Assembly: GCA_963575745.1 (NCBI GenBank)
Contig: CAUYUJ010014264.1
Location: 250,329-314,328, forward strand
DNA from: Prorocentrum cordatum
Taxonomy: Eukaryota > Sar > Dinophyceae > Prorocentrales > Prorocentraceae
Direction: 5' to 3'
DNA: 64,000 nt
In this document: positions 32,391 to 43,429 of the stretch, piece after piece
How positions within the stretch are numbered: the first letter of the stretch is position 1
Layout of the letters: every line of letters starts with the position of its first letter
Notes under the pieces: generated by a model
Told to the model about the DNA's origin: nothing
The model's input: the letters and a program-made list of their open reading frames with translations, nothing else
The model's database searches: none
Position numbers and translations under genes: made by a program

Positions 32391-32551
32391 GAGTGACCCT
32401 GGGTAAGAGTGACCTTTGGTGTGCGGCTTTTTGGGGGCCGCGGGGGGACCAAACCTGGGCGCGCAAGCCGCTGCTACGCTTTGTTTTCAGCCATCTGGGG
32501 ACCCAGCTGTGCCCGCACCAAAGGTCACTCCGGCGAAAGGTCACTCTTACG
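32391..32551. mobile_element. GAGTGACCTTTGGTG foldback, copy 1
   Basis: Left TAAGAGTGACCTTTGGTG (32,404) and right CACCAAAGGTCACTC, AAAGGTCACTCTTACG are inverted; the motif GAGTGACC is repeated twice at each end. Same ends and layout at 56,474-56,634, with different middles. Confidence 0.88.
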
Positions 32552-32689
32552 TCCAGTCGAATCTGGAAAACAAAAAGAAAGCGGGGAAGAACCGGACCGC
32601 CGGGGACGTCCCCGCGGCCGCCCTGGCGCTCCGCGTGCAGGGGCGGAATCCCGCGCACCCCCCCGTGGCGTCAGGCCACGCCTGCCACG

Positions 32690-33110
32690 CCGTGCGAACC
32701 TGGCATGGACAGAGACCGCGCTTAGGGACCACCCCCCTGCGCACCCTCTTGGCGGCGCGCACAAGGGGGGGGGAGGGGGGAGGGCTTCTGAAAGGCAGGC
32801 TGCTTCTTAGAAGGCGCCGGCCTTACATCTACAGAGAAGGCCCGCGCCTTCCAAGAAGCAGGGGTGCTTCTAAGAAGCCCTCCCCCCTCCCCCCACCCCC
32901 CTCTGCGCGTGGCTGACCCTCTTTGGGTCGCGAACGTGCTACGCCTGACACACACTCTGAGACCTGGAGTGGGTCGACACCGCGCTCAAGGACCGCTCCA
33001 TGCACACCCTCCCTCACTGGGGCTGAGAAAACGCCGCGCCAGCCGTGCCCTACGACCCTGGCGTGGACAGAAACCGCACTCGGGAACCATCCCTTGCGCA
33101 CCCCTTCTGG
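32690..33110. repeat. Direct repeat, three copies
   Basis: CCTGGCATGGACAGAGACCG to GCGCACCC near 32,698, 32,963 and 33,057, each about 48 bp, at irregular spacing; the first two are separated by the foldback at 32,755-32,911. Confidence 0.75.
32755..32911. mobile_element. GGCGGCGAG-like foldback, diverged copy 3
   Basis: Ends GCGCGCACAAGGGGGG and CCCCCCTCTGCGCGT are inverted; CTTCTTAGAAGGC, GAGAAGGCC and GCTTCTAAGAAGCCC inside match the style of copies at 22.2 and 30.8 kb. Confidence 0.65.
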
Positions 33111-33114
33111 TGCC

Positions 33115-33730
33115 CAGAGGGCCTCAGAAAGGGGCTCCGAGATGGCCCCAGGTGCTGCAAGATGGCCTCCAAGATAGCACAACATGGTCCAAGCTGGCTC
33201 AAGATGGCATCCAAAATGCCTCCAGGTGGCCCCATGATGGCCCCAAGACGGGTCCAAGTGGCCGCGGAGACTTTCAAGGAGGCCCTCAAGAAACCACGAT
33301 CCTACCATAACTCAAAAGGAAATCAATGATTTGGGCATTCTCGCCCTTTCGCTTCCGATGGGCCCCCGAAGCCTCAAGATGGCTCCAAGATGGCCCAAAA
33401 GGGCCCCAAGAGAGGCCCAATATGGTCCCACGACGGCCCTAAGAGCGCCCAAGAGCGCCCTAAAAACGCCACGGGTGGGCCCCAACCGGATGGGCGACCC
33501 TACTGAAGGACCTCCCCTCTTTGATCGATATCCTCCAAAATGGTCCCAGGAAAGCCTCGAATGCTCCGAGAGGGCACGACAATTGCCCCCAGATGGCTAA
33601 AAAACGCCCAAGAGACCCCAAGAAACTCCCAGGACGCCCCCGCGAGGCCCCGAAACGGCCCCTAAACAAACCCATCAGACCCCCCCAAAGCAGCCAAGAC
33701 GCCCCAAGAGGCCTCCAGGACCGCATCTGC
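33115..33730. repeat. CCAAGAGG-type minisatellite, locus 4
   Basis: CCAAGATAGC, CCAAGCTGGCTC, CCAAGACGGG and CCAAGAGAGGCC units, interrupted at 33,315-33,375 by the conserved AT-rich insert and at 33,505-33,540 by CTTTGATCGATATCCTCCA, both of which are also in the 45-kb locus. Confidence 0.85.
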
Positions 33731-34260
33731 ACATCTGCACATCTGCACGCATACAGTTCATACGCATATACCAATGCATGCGCGTGCGTGCGTGTGTATC
33801 CATATTTATGTATACAAACATACACGGATGTATCTATCAGTCGCATCGTTCAGTCTCCGCGGAATATATTCCAGAGCGGACAATTAAAAAAAACAAAAGA
33901 AACCGGCGGCGAATCAATGGAAGTCGGGACCCTGGGAGGAGGGGAAGGGGTCATTTTTTAACCAGCTTTGGACATCATCCGTGCCTGACAACGGTGCTGC
34001 ACACGGTGCGCTATTCCCACAACAATGCTTGCTCTTCATGTCTCTTACCTGCTCTCCAAGAACTGGCCGCGTGCGTCGCATTCGCCTAATCCGCGAGGGG
34101 GCGGGGGGGCAAACATGCCGCACCGAAACCGAAACTCAAAACCGATCCGCGACGCGCACGTGCCGCGCCTGCACCGCCCCGTCCCTGACATGGGGAACCC
34201 CGAACCAGGGGCGGCGACCCGGGAACCGCACTAGAGGCTGTCAGGGACCTGTAGCGAGAA
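33730..34260. other. No gene recognised; short TGCACATC and GTGC repeats
   Basis: CATCTGCACATCTGCACATC at 33,724-33,745 and a GCGTGCGTGCGTGTG stretch near 33,783. The rest is unique. Confidence 0.45.
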
Positions 34261-34589
34261 CTGCGTTACGATGCGTCGTTGAGCTGCTGGATGTTCGTTT
34301 CTGTCTGTGCGTCGCTGTCCGCAGCCGCTTCTGGGCGGTGCTCTGTTGGCCGTTCGCGCTGTGTGCTCCACGGTTGGCGCCGATGGTTGGCGCCCCGTGG
34401 GGGGGGAGAAGGGGGGGGGGGCAGGAAAGAGCGAGTCTCGACTTCGGGGGGGGGGGCTTCGGCGGACATGTGGCAAATTACAACGAAGTAGCAACACTTC
34501 CAACCACCTGAATACATATTGCAACCCCGTTGGCATTACTTCCAACCGCTCTAGTCGACATTCCAACCACCCATGAAGCCCAGCGGACG

Positions 34590-34995
34590 TATTAGATGCG
34601 TCGTACGGGCGTCTCAGAGGCGCTTCGCAGGTGCATCGCACGGGCATCTTAGAGGCGTCGCGCGGGGCGTTTGAGAGACGTCGCGCGCGCGTCTTGCAGG
34701 CGATGCGCGGGCGTCCTGCAGACGCCGTCGAGGCGTCGCGCGGGCGTGTTAAAGGCGTCGCGCGGGCGTCTTCGAGGCGTCGCGCGGGCGTCTTAGGGAC
34801 GTCGCGCGGAAGTCTTAGAGACGTCGCGCGGGCGTCTTGGAGACGTCGCGCGGGCGTCTTAGAGACGTCGTACGGGCGTCTTGGACACGTCGCGCGGACG
34901 TCTTAGAGACGTCGCGTTTTCGACACGTCGTACGGGCGTCCTGCAGACGTTGTGCGGATGTCTTGCAGGCGACGTAAGGGCGTCTTACAGGCGTT
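34590..34995. repeat. 22-bp tandem array, about 17 copies
   Basis: Unit GTCGCGCGGGCGTCTTAGAGAC (given here in two parts: GTCGCGCGGGCG and TCTTAGAGAC) with variants GTCGTACGGGCG and TCTTGGAGAC; joins create GACGTC at most boundaries. Left units are more diverged and slightly longer. Confidence 0.92.
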
Positions 34996-35059
34996 TTAGA
35001 TGCGTCGTCCTCGTCGTCGTAGTCGTTCGGTCGTTCGGCAGGGTGGCGGCCGTGAGGGG

Positions 35060-35200
35060 GGGGGGGAGGAGCAGGAGGAGGAAAAGGGAGGGAGGGAAGG
35101 AGGGTAGGGAAGGAGGAGGAAAAGGGAGGGGAGGGAAGGAGGAGGGAAAGGGAGGAAAAGGAAGGAAAAGGAGGAGGAAAAGGGAGTGAGGGAAGGAGGA
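35060..35200. repeat. GGAGGAAAAGGGA purine tract
   Basis: GGA-rich units of about 13-18 bp (GGAGGAAAAGGGAGGGAGG). Confidence 0.8.
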
Positions 35201-35323
35201 GGGACCTTGGAGAGCGAGGGTGGGCCTCTGGCCGCCCACGAAGCCTCGAGAAGGGAGGGCGGCGCATGCAGCGAAGCGCTAGTCGAAAGGGTAGGTTCCG
35301 CCTCCTCCCCTTCCCTCCTTCCT

Positions 35324-35451
35324 GGCCATCGCTCGGACGTCCATTCCCTGTGTTGTTTCGGTTTCGTGCGTGGTTTTTTCGCCAAATGATCAAGGATGTT
35401 CCTAGAGGGTCCTCGCCGAAGGAAAAATGCACACGTCCGAGCGATGCCAAG
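35324..35451. mobile_element. CATCGCTCGGACGT MITE, copy 3
   Basis: GGCCATCGCTCGGACGTCCA at the left, ACACGTCCGAGCGATGCCAA at the right; interior almost identical to the copies at 22.5 and 57.9 kb. Confidence 0.93.
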
Positions 35452-35459
35452 CTTTTTTT

Positions 35460-36960
35460 CCGATGGAGAAGGACGGGGAGGAGGAGGAAGAGGAGGAGGA
35501 AGAGGACAGCGTGACTGCGACTGCTGACTGGAATAAGAATGCAACACCTACTGCCAAGAGTACGAGTATTAGAAATAATGCGAATCGCCTTAATATGTAT
35601 GAAATCAATAATAATAGTAGTAAGACTAACGAAGTTCGGCATACCAATATTGACGACCATCGTGATTATGTTGATGACGATGAGGTGGATGATGATTACA
35701 ATGGTCATGGTGATGGTAATGATGATATGTAACATCCCTGGCCAAACGTCATACACATTCCAATTCAAACAACCATGCTAGCTTCTTCTAACATGAATGT
35801 GGGTACGTAAGCGGACCATTAACTTCTGGGATATCCCAACATCGCCTCACACTAAAAATCATACAATGACGCTGTTCGGTCCGTTCTGGTTAATGCCTGT
35901 CTTTTCGATCCGGATGGGAACTGTACAAAGCGGTTGGGATCAGTCCAAGTCGGTTGGAATTAATACCGCATGCAGGATTTGGGGTCTCGACTTCCGGAGG
36001 GGGAGGGAGCTTTCCCCCCTCCTCCCTTCCGTGCGAAAGGGAGGGGGGTCCGCCCCCAGCCCCGTGCCTCCTTCGCTTGGTATCACTCAATCGCATCCCG
36101 CCACGCCGCTTAACCCCGAGAGCCCCACGCAAGGCCTGACAGTCGGTACTGGTACGAGTTGCAAGAGTTTGGTTCAAGATACAAGAGGGACGAAGGATAT
36201 TTGACGCAACTACAAGAAATAAATACTTCGGATGCGCGCGTTTATCACGCCCAATGCTTCACGATCTCGGCAAATAATCGCGAAGAAAACAATATCCGCG
36301 CGGCCGGCAAAACCAATTGCGCCATCTCGCAGCCGTGCGCACTCTTCTGGCAATGCTGCTTCATTTGGCCATCTTCTGCTTTGCAAAGAGTAGCGTGTGT
36401 CATGAAAATAGAAAATGGTCAGGCAGAATGTCACAAGACAGAGCCTGGATTTGCCCCTTCGCTTCTGCGAAAGACTTGCCCCTGTCGACAGGCTGTTCAA
36501 CCTGCGCACGGTTGCAGGAATCAAGGTAATGGGTATCAGCGATCGTGTGTAGTTCGTAGAGAAGGCAACATCATGCTCCCAATGGTAACGAAATGTGCAA
36601 CAAAACGTTAGCAACGCACCTGTTCATGAACGCAAATTCATTAGGACCAATACCTGCGTCCGAATACTCACACAACAGAGTTTATTAGTCCTGGTGCAAT
36701 GCTCACACAATGCGTGGACATTCGTTCGCTCTAAGAACCAGCACATGCTGTTCACATTAGACACAGGCAGGACTCACTACACAACTCAGATACTGCGACG
36801 AGCCTGTCCATGACAAACGAGTGGGACAAGGCAACCAATTCGTCACAGGAGCACTGCAACAACACAGTGTCTACACACAAGGTTTGACCAAGGGCTGTCA
36901 TATGGTGACATGTACACATACTATGTGGCTTGGACCCCACACAAAGATTTGTTTGCACTC
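35460..36960. other. No gene recognised; AT-richer unique sequence
   Basis: Contains GGA units at 35,470-35,505, a loose GATGAT tract at 35,655-35,735 and a pyrimidine/purine inverted block at 35,990-36,050. Frames of 90-190 codons are not convincing in composition. Confidence 0.4.
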
Positions 36961-37075
36961 TGGTGTTGGGAACTATGCGGTGGAAGCTAAGTGGAGGCTA
37001 TGTGGTGGAAGTTACGTTGTGGAAGCCACGTGGTGGAAAACTAGTGCTGGAAACCATGTGGTGCACGCTATGTCA
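36960..37075. repeat. GGTGGAAGC minisatellite
   Basis: ATGCGGTGGAAGCTA, ATGTGGTGGAAGTTA, ACGTTGTGGAAGCCA and ACGTGGTGGAAAACTA: units of 15-18 bp, about six copies. Confidence 0.75.
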
Positions 37076-37194
37076 CACGGCTTCGGGTCCACAGAAGCGT
37101 GGACTGAAAACTGGGTCCACTGAGTGGGACCAAACTTTTTGTATCTTTTACGCGTCGCGTCTCCCTGATGGATGTGGGCGCGCACGAGGCTGTA

Positions 37195-37378
37195 ACGGGC
37201 GGGAGCGTGGCGAATCCTCGACGCACCCACACAAGCGGCGACGGGCGGCGGCGGGCGGCAACGCGCGGGAACGTGGCGAATCCTCGACGCACCCACACAG
37301 GCGGCAACGTGCTGCGGCAGGCGGCAACGGGCGGGAACGTGGCGAATCCTCGACGTACCCACACAGGCTGAAACGCTG
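37195..37378. repeat. 66-bp tandem repeat, about 2.8 copies
   Basis: CGTGGCGAATCCTCGACG begins at 37,206, 37,272 and 37,338 (period 66). Each unit carries ACCCACACA and a GGCGGCAACG stretch. 66 is a multiple of three, so frames stay open on both strands. Confidence 0.92.
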
Positions 37379-37379
37379 C

Positions 37380-38460
37380 GCTCCCTCGAAGCCCCCATCC
37401 AATTCCTCCGCTAGCTCACGCCAACCCTTAGGAACAAGGAAAGGCGACACCAGCATCACCATGGCGAGGAGATGCGAGGAGCAAAAGGGGGTCTCCCTGG
37501 TGGTGTGATCCCCCCTCTCGCCCGAGACATCCCCAGCCTCCAGCTCGGAGAGGCATCGTGGACCTCCTCAATGGAGGTGGCACCCTTTGGTGGCGTTGTT
37601 GTCGCTTCTCCTCCCTTCGAAATTCTTGGGCGAGTCCTGTGACATTACGCGTGCCCTGGAGACCTGCCTGGACGAAGCCTCGGCCACGGCGGCTTCGGGT
37701 GACACCGTTGTGGAACCCGCGCACACACCAGCAAGTTTTCCGCTGTCTAAACCGGCCCTGGGAAGCCTCGCTGCAGATGGGGAGGCACCTGTAGCCAGTC
37801 GCGTCAGAACCAATCCTTCCGGTGATTGACCCTCGACTCAATGCGATAGCCGAAAGGATCTCCGCTATCCGCAATGCAGAGACAAACTTTCAACACCTGT
37901 TTGCGCAACATACGTTTTCACATGAAGCGCAACTCTTACCCTGTGTGATCATGCCTCAGCTGGCACCCCTTCTGGCGAACAGATGTGACAAGTCTTGTGA
38001 CCCGCGAGTGCCACCACCATCCTGGGGGTAAGGATGCGGGGCCGTATTAGAGCTCCCTGGAGGAATTTCCCCTAAAGGGGGGGCTCTTGTGTCGTGCTGT
38101 GGGCTCTCGGGGCTTCCTTCAGCCTGCTTGGGCCCATCCAAGAGCACCCATGTAGCCATTTTTGCTAGACAACGATGGGAAGTCATAGATCCTGATGTAA
38201 AGCTTTCACAAAAAAATATCTTCAACGGGTTTTCACCTCTCGGGGGCTTCCTGGGTGGCGTTTTGGCAACATCCTTGGGACATCTTGGGACCTTCTTGGA
38301 AGCACTTTCCGCCCTCTGAGGCCCTGCGCACGGGTCTCTCACACTGGGGATGGGGCGTCCGCCAGCAGGAGTGCGGTTCGCACCCCGGAGGATCCCGCGC
38401 TGTGGTCGAGGATTGCATCGACTTGTTTCTCCGCTAGTTTCGGTGCTGTGCTCTTTGCTT
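37380..38460. other. No gene recognised
   Basis: Mostly unique GC-moderate sequence. A minus-strand frame from 38,495 to 37,956 and a plus frame at 38,089-38,319 overlap; neither contains a motif I know. Confidence 0.35.
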
Positions 38461-38464
38461 TGCT

Positions 38465-38650
38465 TGCCCGTGTACGAGAACGGCGCCAGTACCATGTGGG
38501 AACTCCCTGCAGGCCCCGCTGCAAAACAGTACGGTGCATAGTTGTTTCGGCCCTGGCAGCCGAAAAACTATGCACCGTACCATTCCTGGGTCGAGGATCG
38601 ACGACGCCTAGAGAGGCGCCAAAGCGGTACGGTGCACAGAAGTTGTCTGC
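38465..38650. repeat. TGCACCGTAC foldback element, copy 2
   Basis: GTACGGTGCATAGTTGTTTC (from about 38,529) pairs with GAAAAACTATGCACCGTAC (to about 38,580). A third copy of the motif is at 38,627. Landmarks shared with 11,516-11,690. Confidence 0.88.
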
Positions 38651-38659
38651 GGACTGTGG

Positions 38660-39800
38660 CATCAGCCTTGGCAAACGCGGACGGGTTCGGTTCCATGCCC
38701 CGCAAAGCATACTATACAATCACATGTGCATGCGATCACGCGCAACGGGTGCTCCCTGACTGCCAGGACTACATCTCGACTTGACCTTGCGACAGAGCCA
38801 CTCGGATGACAACTATTGCGTGCTCATCAGAGGATGCGCAATCAAGGGTCACCATGGCAGCGTGCCTTCCAATCCAGGTCAATTTTCATCTCGAACATTG
38901 GGCGCGGCTTCCCAGCGCCCTGTCAACATGTCGCGGCAAACATCTATCACAAACACAACATCGGCATTTAATTAAACAGCAGATTCATCTTGGAAGTGGT
39001 TATGTGCTAGTGCGGCACTGCATGTCCGACTTGACGCAAGCATGGGCCAAGAGAGACAGATACGCCAGGGGGCACACGGGCATGCATCGATGGACATCCT
39101 CTCGATTCCAGAACACCGCCCCTCAACCGGGGCAAGTGTGTGCACTTCGCCGAGTCGGCGGCGATTGCCAGGAACCCTGGATGGCCGCTGGCACCAGCCT
39201 CAATAATCTTGTTGCCATGAAGCACTTTTTTGATTCGCGGGTCGAGAGCGCACCTCTTCCGGTCGAAGCTAAGCGGGCCGCGCAGAGCTTGAATTACGCA
39301 GAGAAGGGGAAGGAGAAGGGGGGCGCAGCCTCAGAACGAGGCCGGGAGGAGGCAACGCCTCGGAACCGGGCGGTGTCGAAGTCGACGAACTTGCAAAGGA
39401 GCGCCTTCTTGAAGTTCCCATAAAACACGCGGGTCCTGTGGTAAAAAAAGGTCCTGGTGGACCTGGGGCCCTCCCCCTGGGCCAACCTTTTGGTCCCGAA
39501 TCGCACCCCAAGGATCCGGGGAGGGCCCTGGGAGTCTGACAACGGCAAAACACAAACTCCAGACCCGTCTGCTTCATGGCAATGTTGGGGGTCTTTTCTT
39601 TGGAGCTCCACACCCACATCGAAGGGGGATGTAGTGAAAGGGCGGGTGGGCGAATCGGCTCTCGTAGCTGATTTCCCTGGCGCCTCCTGCAGCGACAGGG
39701 CCGCCAATGTATCAAAGCGCCCGACGGCGTGGCCGAGACCAGCTGCATGCCGCAGCTTTCGCAACACCCGTTTCCCGATCCCCTCCTGTCGCCCGACCCG
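38660..39800. other. No gene recognised; one block shared with 48.8 kb
   Basis: At 39,225-39,302 the sequence (CTTTTTTGATTCGCGGGTCG, GAAGCTAAGCGGGCC, GCAGAGCTTGAATTA) is homologous, in reverse orientation, to 48,760-48,845. Otherwise unique. Confidence 0.5.
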
Positions 39801-39805
39801 AATGG

Positions 39806-40073
39806 TCAGGCCTCGGGCTGCGCACAGACGGACCCCCAGGCAGTCCCAGCTGGCCTCACGACAGGCTCCTCGAGCAGTCCAGGGCGGTCTCAACACCTCC
39901 GTTCTGGAGCGCGGAGCGCCCCAGGGGCGCCGCCGCAGGCGGCGCCACAGTGTTGAGACCGCCCCGAACTACTCGGGAGGCCTGTTGAGGCCACCTGAGG
40001 CTACTCGGGGGGGGGCCCGTTCAGCCCAGCCGGGACTACCTGGCAGGGCTGTCTGCGAGCAGCCTGAAGCCTC
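39806..40073. mobile_element. CAAGCTTCGGACTGCGC foldback, copy 2
   Basis: Outer arms TCAGGCCTCGGGCTGCGCA and GCAGCCTGAAGCCTC; middle arms CAGTCCCAGCTGGCCT with CAGCCGGGACTACCTGG; core arms GGGCGGTCTCAACAC (39,882-39,896) and GTGTTGAGACCGCCC (39,950-39,964), perfect over 15 nt. Family of 29,851-30,221. Confidence 0.85.
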
Positions 40074-40282
40074 ACCAGCCCCAGATCTTGGGGTCACCAC
40101 AAACACCAGGCGCGCGCGCGCCAATACGCGGTCGCTGCCAGCGCGCAGCTGGCAGCTGGGCGAACGGTCTTCACAACGTCTGCCGCGTGCCGAGTATGGC
40201 TTCAGGGTAGCCTCTGCTTCCTGGGAGCCGCTGCCGCTGGCACCGCGCGCAGGGCGCCGCGTGTAGTTATCGAGCGGGTGCA

Positions 40283-40413
40283 GCAACACAACTATAACAC
40301 GTCCGAGCTCCGCGCGGATTTCTTGGATCGGCGATGGCCTCCCCTCGCTGGCGTGCGGGCCCAGCGCCGATCCAAGGAATCGGCGCGGAGCTCCGAAAGT
40401 TATGATTATTATG
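40283..40413. mobile_element. GCTCCGCGCGGA foldback, copy 1
   Basis: Left GAGCTCCGCGCGGATTTCTT then GGATCGGCG pairs with right CGCCGATCCAAGGAATCGGC then GCGGAGCTC. Outer arms CAACTATAAC and GTTATGATTATTATGC also pair loosely. Homologous to 46,804-46,999. Confidence 0.9.
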
Positions 40414-40794
40414 CGGTTTGGTTTCTCTGAGAGCAGTGCTGGCCTTCGTTCGGCTGCAAGGCACGCGTCTGCATGGGGAGCTCCCATCCTGCAGCTGAAG
40501 CGGTCTTCGGAGTCATCAATCCCAGCCAGCTCCGAGAACCCGCGGCCGTGGCCGCTTTAGCGCCGCCGTGGCAGTTCGCCACCAAGATCCAACCAACAAG
40601 GTGCTGCGATGGCGATGGCAATTGGAATTTGGGCTGGCAGAGGGCGCCGTTGCAAGGACGCGAGGAATGGCGGAATTGCAGCCTGGCTCCGACGCTAGCA
40701 GGGCGAGTTGAAACAACGGCAATTCAAATTCGAAAACCTCTCTTCGTGACTTCTTCACGGCGCGAGCATGTCTGGGGTGCGGCAGTCCTTGCCT

Positions 40795-40950
40795 TACGTC
40801 GGGCATATGTCCCCTACAGGCGGATTTTGGAGGAAACAACAGTCAGCCAAAATACACAAACGGTCAAAAACATTGTCCGAAAATCGTCCCCCTCAATTTT
40901 TTTTTACTACTCTTGAATCATGCCCCTGTAGAGGGACACGCCCGACTGAC
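40795..40950. mobile_element. CAYGTCGGGC MITE with 9-bp duplication, copy 1
   Basis: Ends TACGTCGGGCATATGTCCCC and GGGACACGCCCGACTGAC are inverted. Flanks TCCTTGCCT (40,786-40,794) and TCCTTGCCC (40,951-40,959) agree at 8 of 9 bases: a target-site duplication of the length made by Mutator-like transposases. AT-rich middle with a T9 run. Confidence 0.85.
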
Positions 40951-41124
40951 TCCTTGCCCACAGTGATGCCGCAGGCGTGCTCTGGGCGGTGCTGACCCGC
41001 AGCGTGACCCCGGGCAGGCCGGAGCAGAGCGCCTCCCGCATACTGTGGCGCCGAGCGGGAGCACGGCCGGCATCGATCCCCGGGCTGCGCGGTGTCGGCC
41101 CAGCGCGCCGGCTTGGTCGACGCC

Positions 41125-41295
41125 GTGCACGCAGCGTGGCGGACGAAAAGAAGGGTCACAAGGGCCACCAGGGTCACCGGCGTCGCAGGAGCATCGAGGG
41201 CCACGGGGGTCACAGGCGGTCATGTGAACGAGGGTCGCAGGGGACCCGAGGGTCACAGGGGACCCTCGGACCGCAGGGGCCACAACGCGTCACAA
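41125..41295. repeat. GGGTCACAGGGG minisatellite
   Basis: GGGTCACAAGGGCCACCAGG, GGGTCACCGGCGTCGCAGG, GGGGTCACAGG, GGGTCGCAGGGGACCC: units of 9-15 bp. Confidence 0.75.
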
Positions 41296-41617
41296 GATGT
41301 CCAAGGCCAGCACCGCGGCGCAGCGGACTGGATTACGATGTGCGCTTGCGGAGCAATGCGGCGGCCTTCCACGACGGCACCTTCCCGCGCAAGTGTTCGT
41401 GTGCAGAGCTGCGGGACCTTCTCGCGCACATCTGCGGCTTTGACACTGCGTGGACACGACGAAGCCAGGACGAAGATCAATTCGGGGAAGGACACATCGA
41501 GAATCTCTGAAATCCGGAACTTCGGGAGGACAGTCTCGGGCGCCGCGGCCTTCGCAGAGCGTTCTGGGACGCTCTGAGAGCGTTCCGAAGCGTCTTGGAA
41601 CGGATTTATCTCAAGGG

Positions 41618-42310
41618 GCCCAAGGACACACACATAAATACACACAAACAAAAAAGATCCCCCAGATTTTCCTATATTTTCGGGGTTTCTGTCGGACCCC
41701 CCACTCCCCAAATTCTCTTATATTTTCCTGGGGGTGGACGATTAATTGTGTCTGTGTGCTTCCTTCCCTCCTGATTATCCTCGTCCTGGCCCCACCCGCG
41801 TGGAGGGTCACGGGCCACCTCGTCTGCTTGGGAGTATGGCAGAAGACCGTCTGGCTTCGGCGACGGCCGCGGCCTGCCCCACGGGCGGTGGCACGCCAGC
41901 AGAGGAGCGCGCCGTCCAGCTGCAGATGCTGTCTCGACCCGGAGTGCCAGCCGCGGCAGCACTGGGCTGGGAGGATCCCGCCCCAGCCCTTGCCATCGCT
42001 CGGACGTCCGTTCCCCGTGCATGTTTCGGCTTCGCGCGCGTGTCTCTCGCAAGGTGAACCGAGATGCTCCTCGCTGGTCCTCGCCGGGGAACAGTTGCAC
42101 ACGTCCGAGCGATGCCAAAAGCCATGCGCCGTCTTGATTCTCCCACTGTGCGGTCCACGGAAGTCCCGACCCTTCCCCCGGGCTGGTTTTTCATCCCGAG
42201 CCGTTTGTTGGCGGTCCTGAAGCTCTTTCGGAACGGCCTCCCCAGGCCGACGACCTGTCTGCGCCGGGGCCTCCGTCGCCAAAAAACGGCATTTTACTCT
42301 TGCCATCGCC
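41618..42310. repeat. Composite duplicated segment, copy 1
   Basis: Three blocks are shared with 48,100-48,916: an AT-rich block (41,618-41,765: ACACACACATAAATACACAC to AATTGTGTCTGTGTGC); a block ending GTGCCAGCCGCGGCAGCACT, GGGCTGGGAG at 41,945-41,972; and a block after the MITE (42,120-42,310: CATCCCGAGCCG, GGCGGTCCTGAAG, CTGTCTGCGCC, GGGCCTCCGTCGC). The AT-rich block is inverted between the copies; the others are not. Confidence 0.8.
41989..42116. mobile_element. CATCGCTCGGACGT MITE, copy 4 (diverged)
   Basis: CTTGCCATCGCTCGGACGT and ACGTCCGAGCGATGCCAA ends; the interior keeps CGTGCATGTTTCGGCTTCG and CTCCTCGCTGGTCCTCGCC but differs clearly from the 22.5/35.3/57.9-kb group and resembles copy 48.7 kb. 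Confidence 0.88.
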
Positions 42311-42363
42311 TGGACAACCCCACTTTTGGGCGGGTGGGAATTGCAAAACCGTGTGCTGACAGG

Positions 42364-42405
42364 CCGTGCGGTGACCTCGGAACCCCAAGAGACCTCACCG
42401 CACGG
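42364..42405. repeat. Hairpin CCGTGCGGTGA
   Basis: CCGTGCGGTGA (42,364-42,374) and TCACCGCACGG (42,395-42,405) are perfect 11-nt arms. The same word recurs at 42,484 (CCGTGCGGTGA) with TCACCACACGG at 42,513, making a second imperfect stem. Confidence 0.9.
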
Positions 42406-42654
42406 TCCGTCACCGGTCGGTCTTGGGGCCCTGGAGTCCCCTGTCGCCCGAGAACTCTTCGGCAAGGGGCTCGAGCCCCAAAACCGTGCGGTGACTCCGA
42501 ACCCCCACCGACTCACCACACGGTGTGGTCACCACCCCGTTTGGGGGTCCCCGATGATCTTCCAATCCAGAACACAAGGTCGCCGGGGATCGACCTTTCA
42601 TCGGCGCTAGTCGACGCTGAGCCGGCGCTATTCCATCGACTCCCAGACGCAAGC

Positions 42655-42870
42655 CGACGCTGGCCGACGCGAGTGACGGCCTTGAAATGACCGCTCGGGC
42701 GCCCCCGATCATCACGAGTCGTGCGGTGGCACTCCCGGGGCCAGGCGAGGCCGCGGCAAATCGACGCTAACCGACGCGAGTGACGGCCTTGAAATGACCG
42801 CTTGGGCGCCCCCGATCATCACGAGTCGTGTGGTGGCACTCCCGGGGCCGGGCGAAGCCGCGGCCCCGTC
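42655..42870. repeat. 107-bp tandem duplication
   Basis: CCGACGCGAGTGACGGCC begins at 42,664 and 42,771. Both units carry TTGAAATGACCGC, GGGCGCCCCCGATCATCACG, AGTCGTG and GGTGGCACTCCCGGGGCC, nearly identical. GTCGACGCTGA/CCGACGCTGG motifs precede. Confidence 0.93.
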
Positions 42871-42959
42871 CCCCTCCTCTTGCTCGGTCTTGATTCTCCC
42901 CCTCCTGCTTCCGCTGCGCGATTCCTCCCGCGTCTCTTTCGTCCTCTGTCAAGAGCGCC

Positions 42960-43330
42960 GCTGGCGGTCATGCAGCATCGGCCGCGGGTGCGCGCGGCGA
43001 TGGCGGTGGCGGCGCGGGCGCTGCCGAAATGGCCGCCGTTTTTTCCCTCTCGGGCCGAGCTCGGCCGCGAGCCTCCCGCCGGCAGCGACCCTCCCGGCGC
43101 GAGCCTGCCTGGGCCGCGCGGCCGCGCCGGGCGGCGCTCGGCTCCCGGCGTCGCCGCCCCCGCGGGGCGGAAGGCGCGGCCGCCGCCGCCCGGCGAACCT
43201 TGGGCCAGCGTGTTCGGTGGCGACTCACGGGAGCCTCCCGTGCCTTTTTTTCATTTTTATTGTTTCGTTTTTTTGTGTGTTTGCCTTGTCGCCGTTTCGT
43301 TTCCGCTCCAATGCGTCACTATAGCCACGG
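42960..43330. other. GC-rich stretch, no gene recognised
   Basis: GCGCGGCG-rich, all six frames long by composition. Ends in TTTTTTTCATTTTTATTGTT. Confidence 0.45.
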
Positions 43331-43429
43331 GGCCTCAACCGCCACCCCCACAGCTCCGGAACCGGGTACTGCGAGGGCTTTGGTTTTGGCCGCACCGTGT
43401 CCGTGGGCCACGATCAGAGCCTCCCGTGC

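Noticed and set aside
33180-33215. TGGCTCAAG words resembling the spliced leader 3' end
   Set aside because: These are ordinary units of the CCAAGAGG-type minisatellite (also at 44.94 and 45.16 kb).
38148-38170. GTAGCCATTTTTGCT, another spliced-leader-like word
   Set aside because: Eleven contiguous bases only and a poor 3' part; within chance expectation for a 3-way search.
39240-39280. GAAGCTAAGCGGG resembling the box A region of 5S rRNA
   Set aside because: Only about ten bases match; no other 5S region aligns at either copy (39.2 or 48.8 kb).
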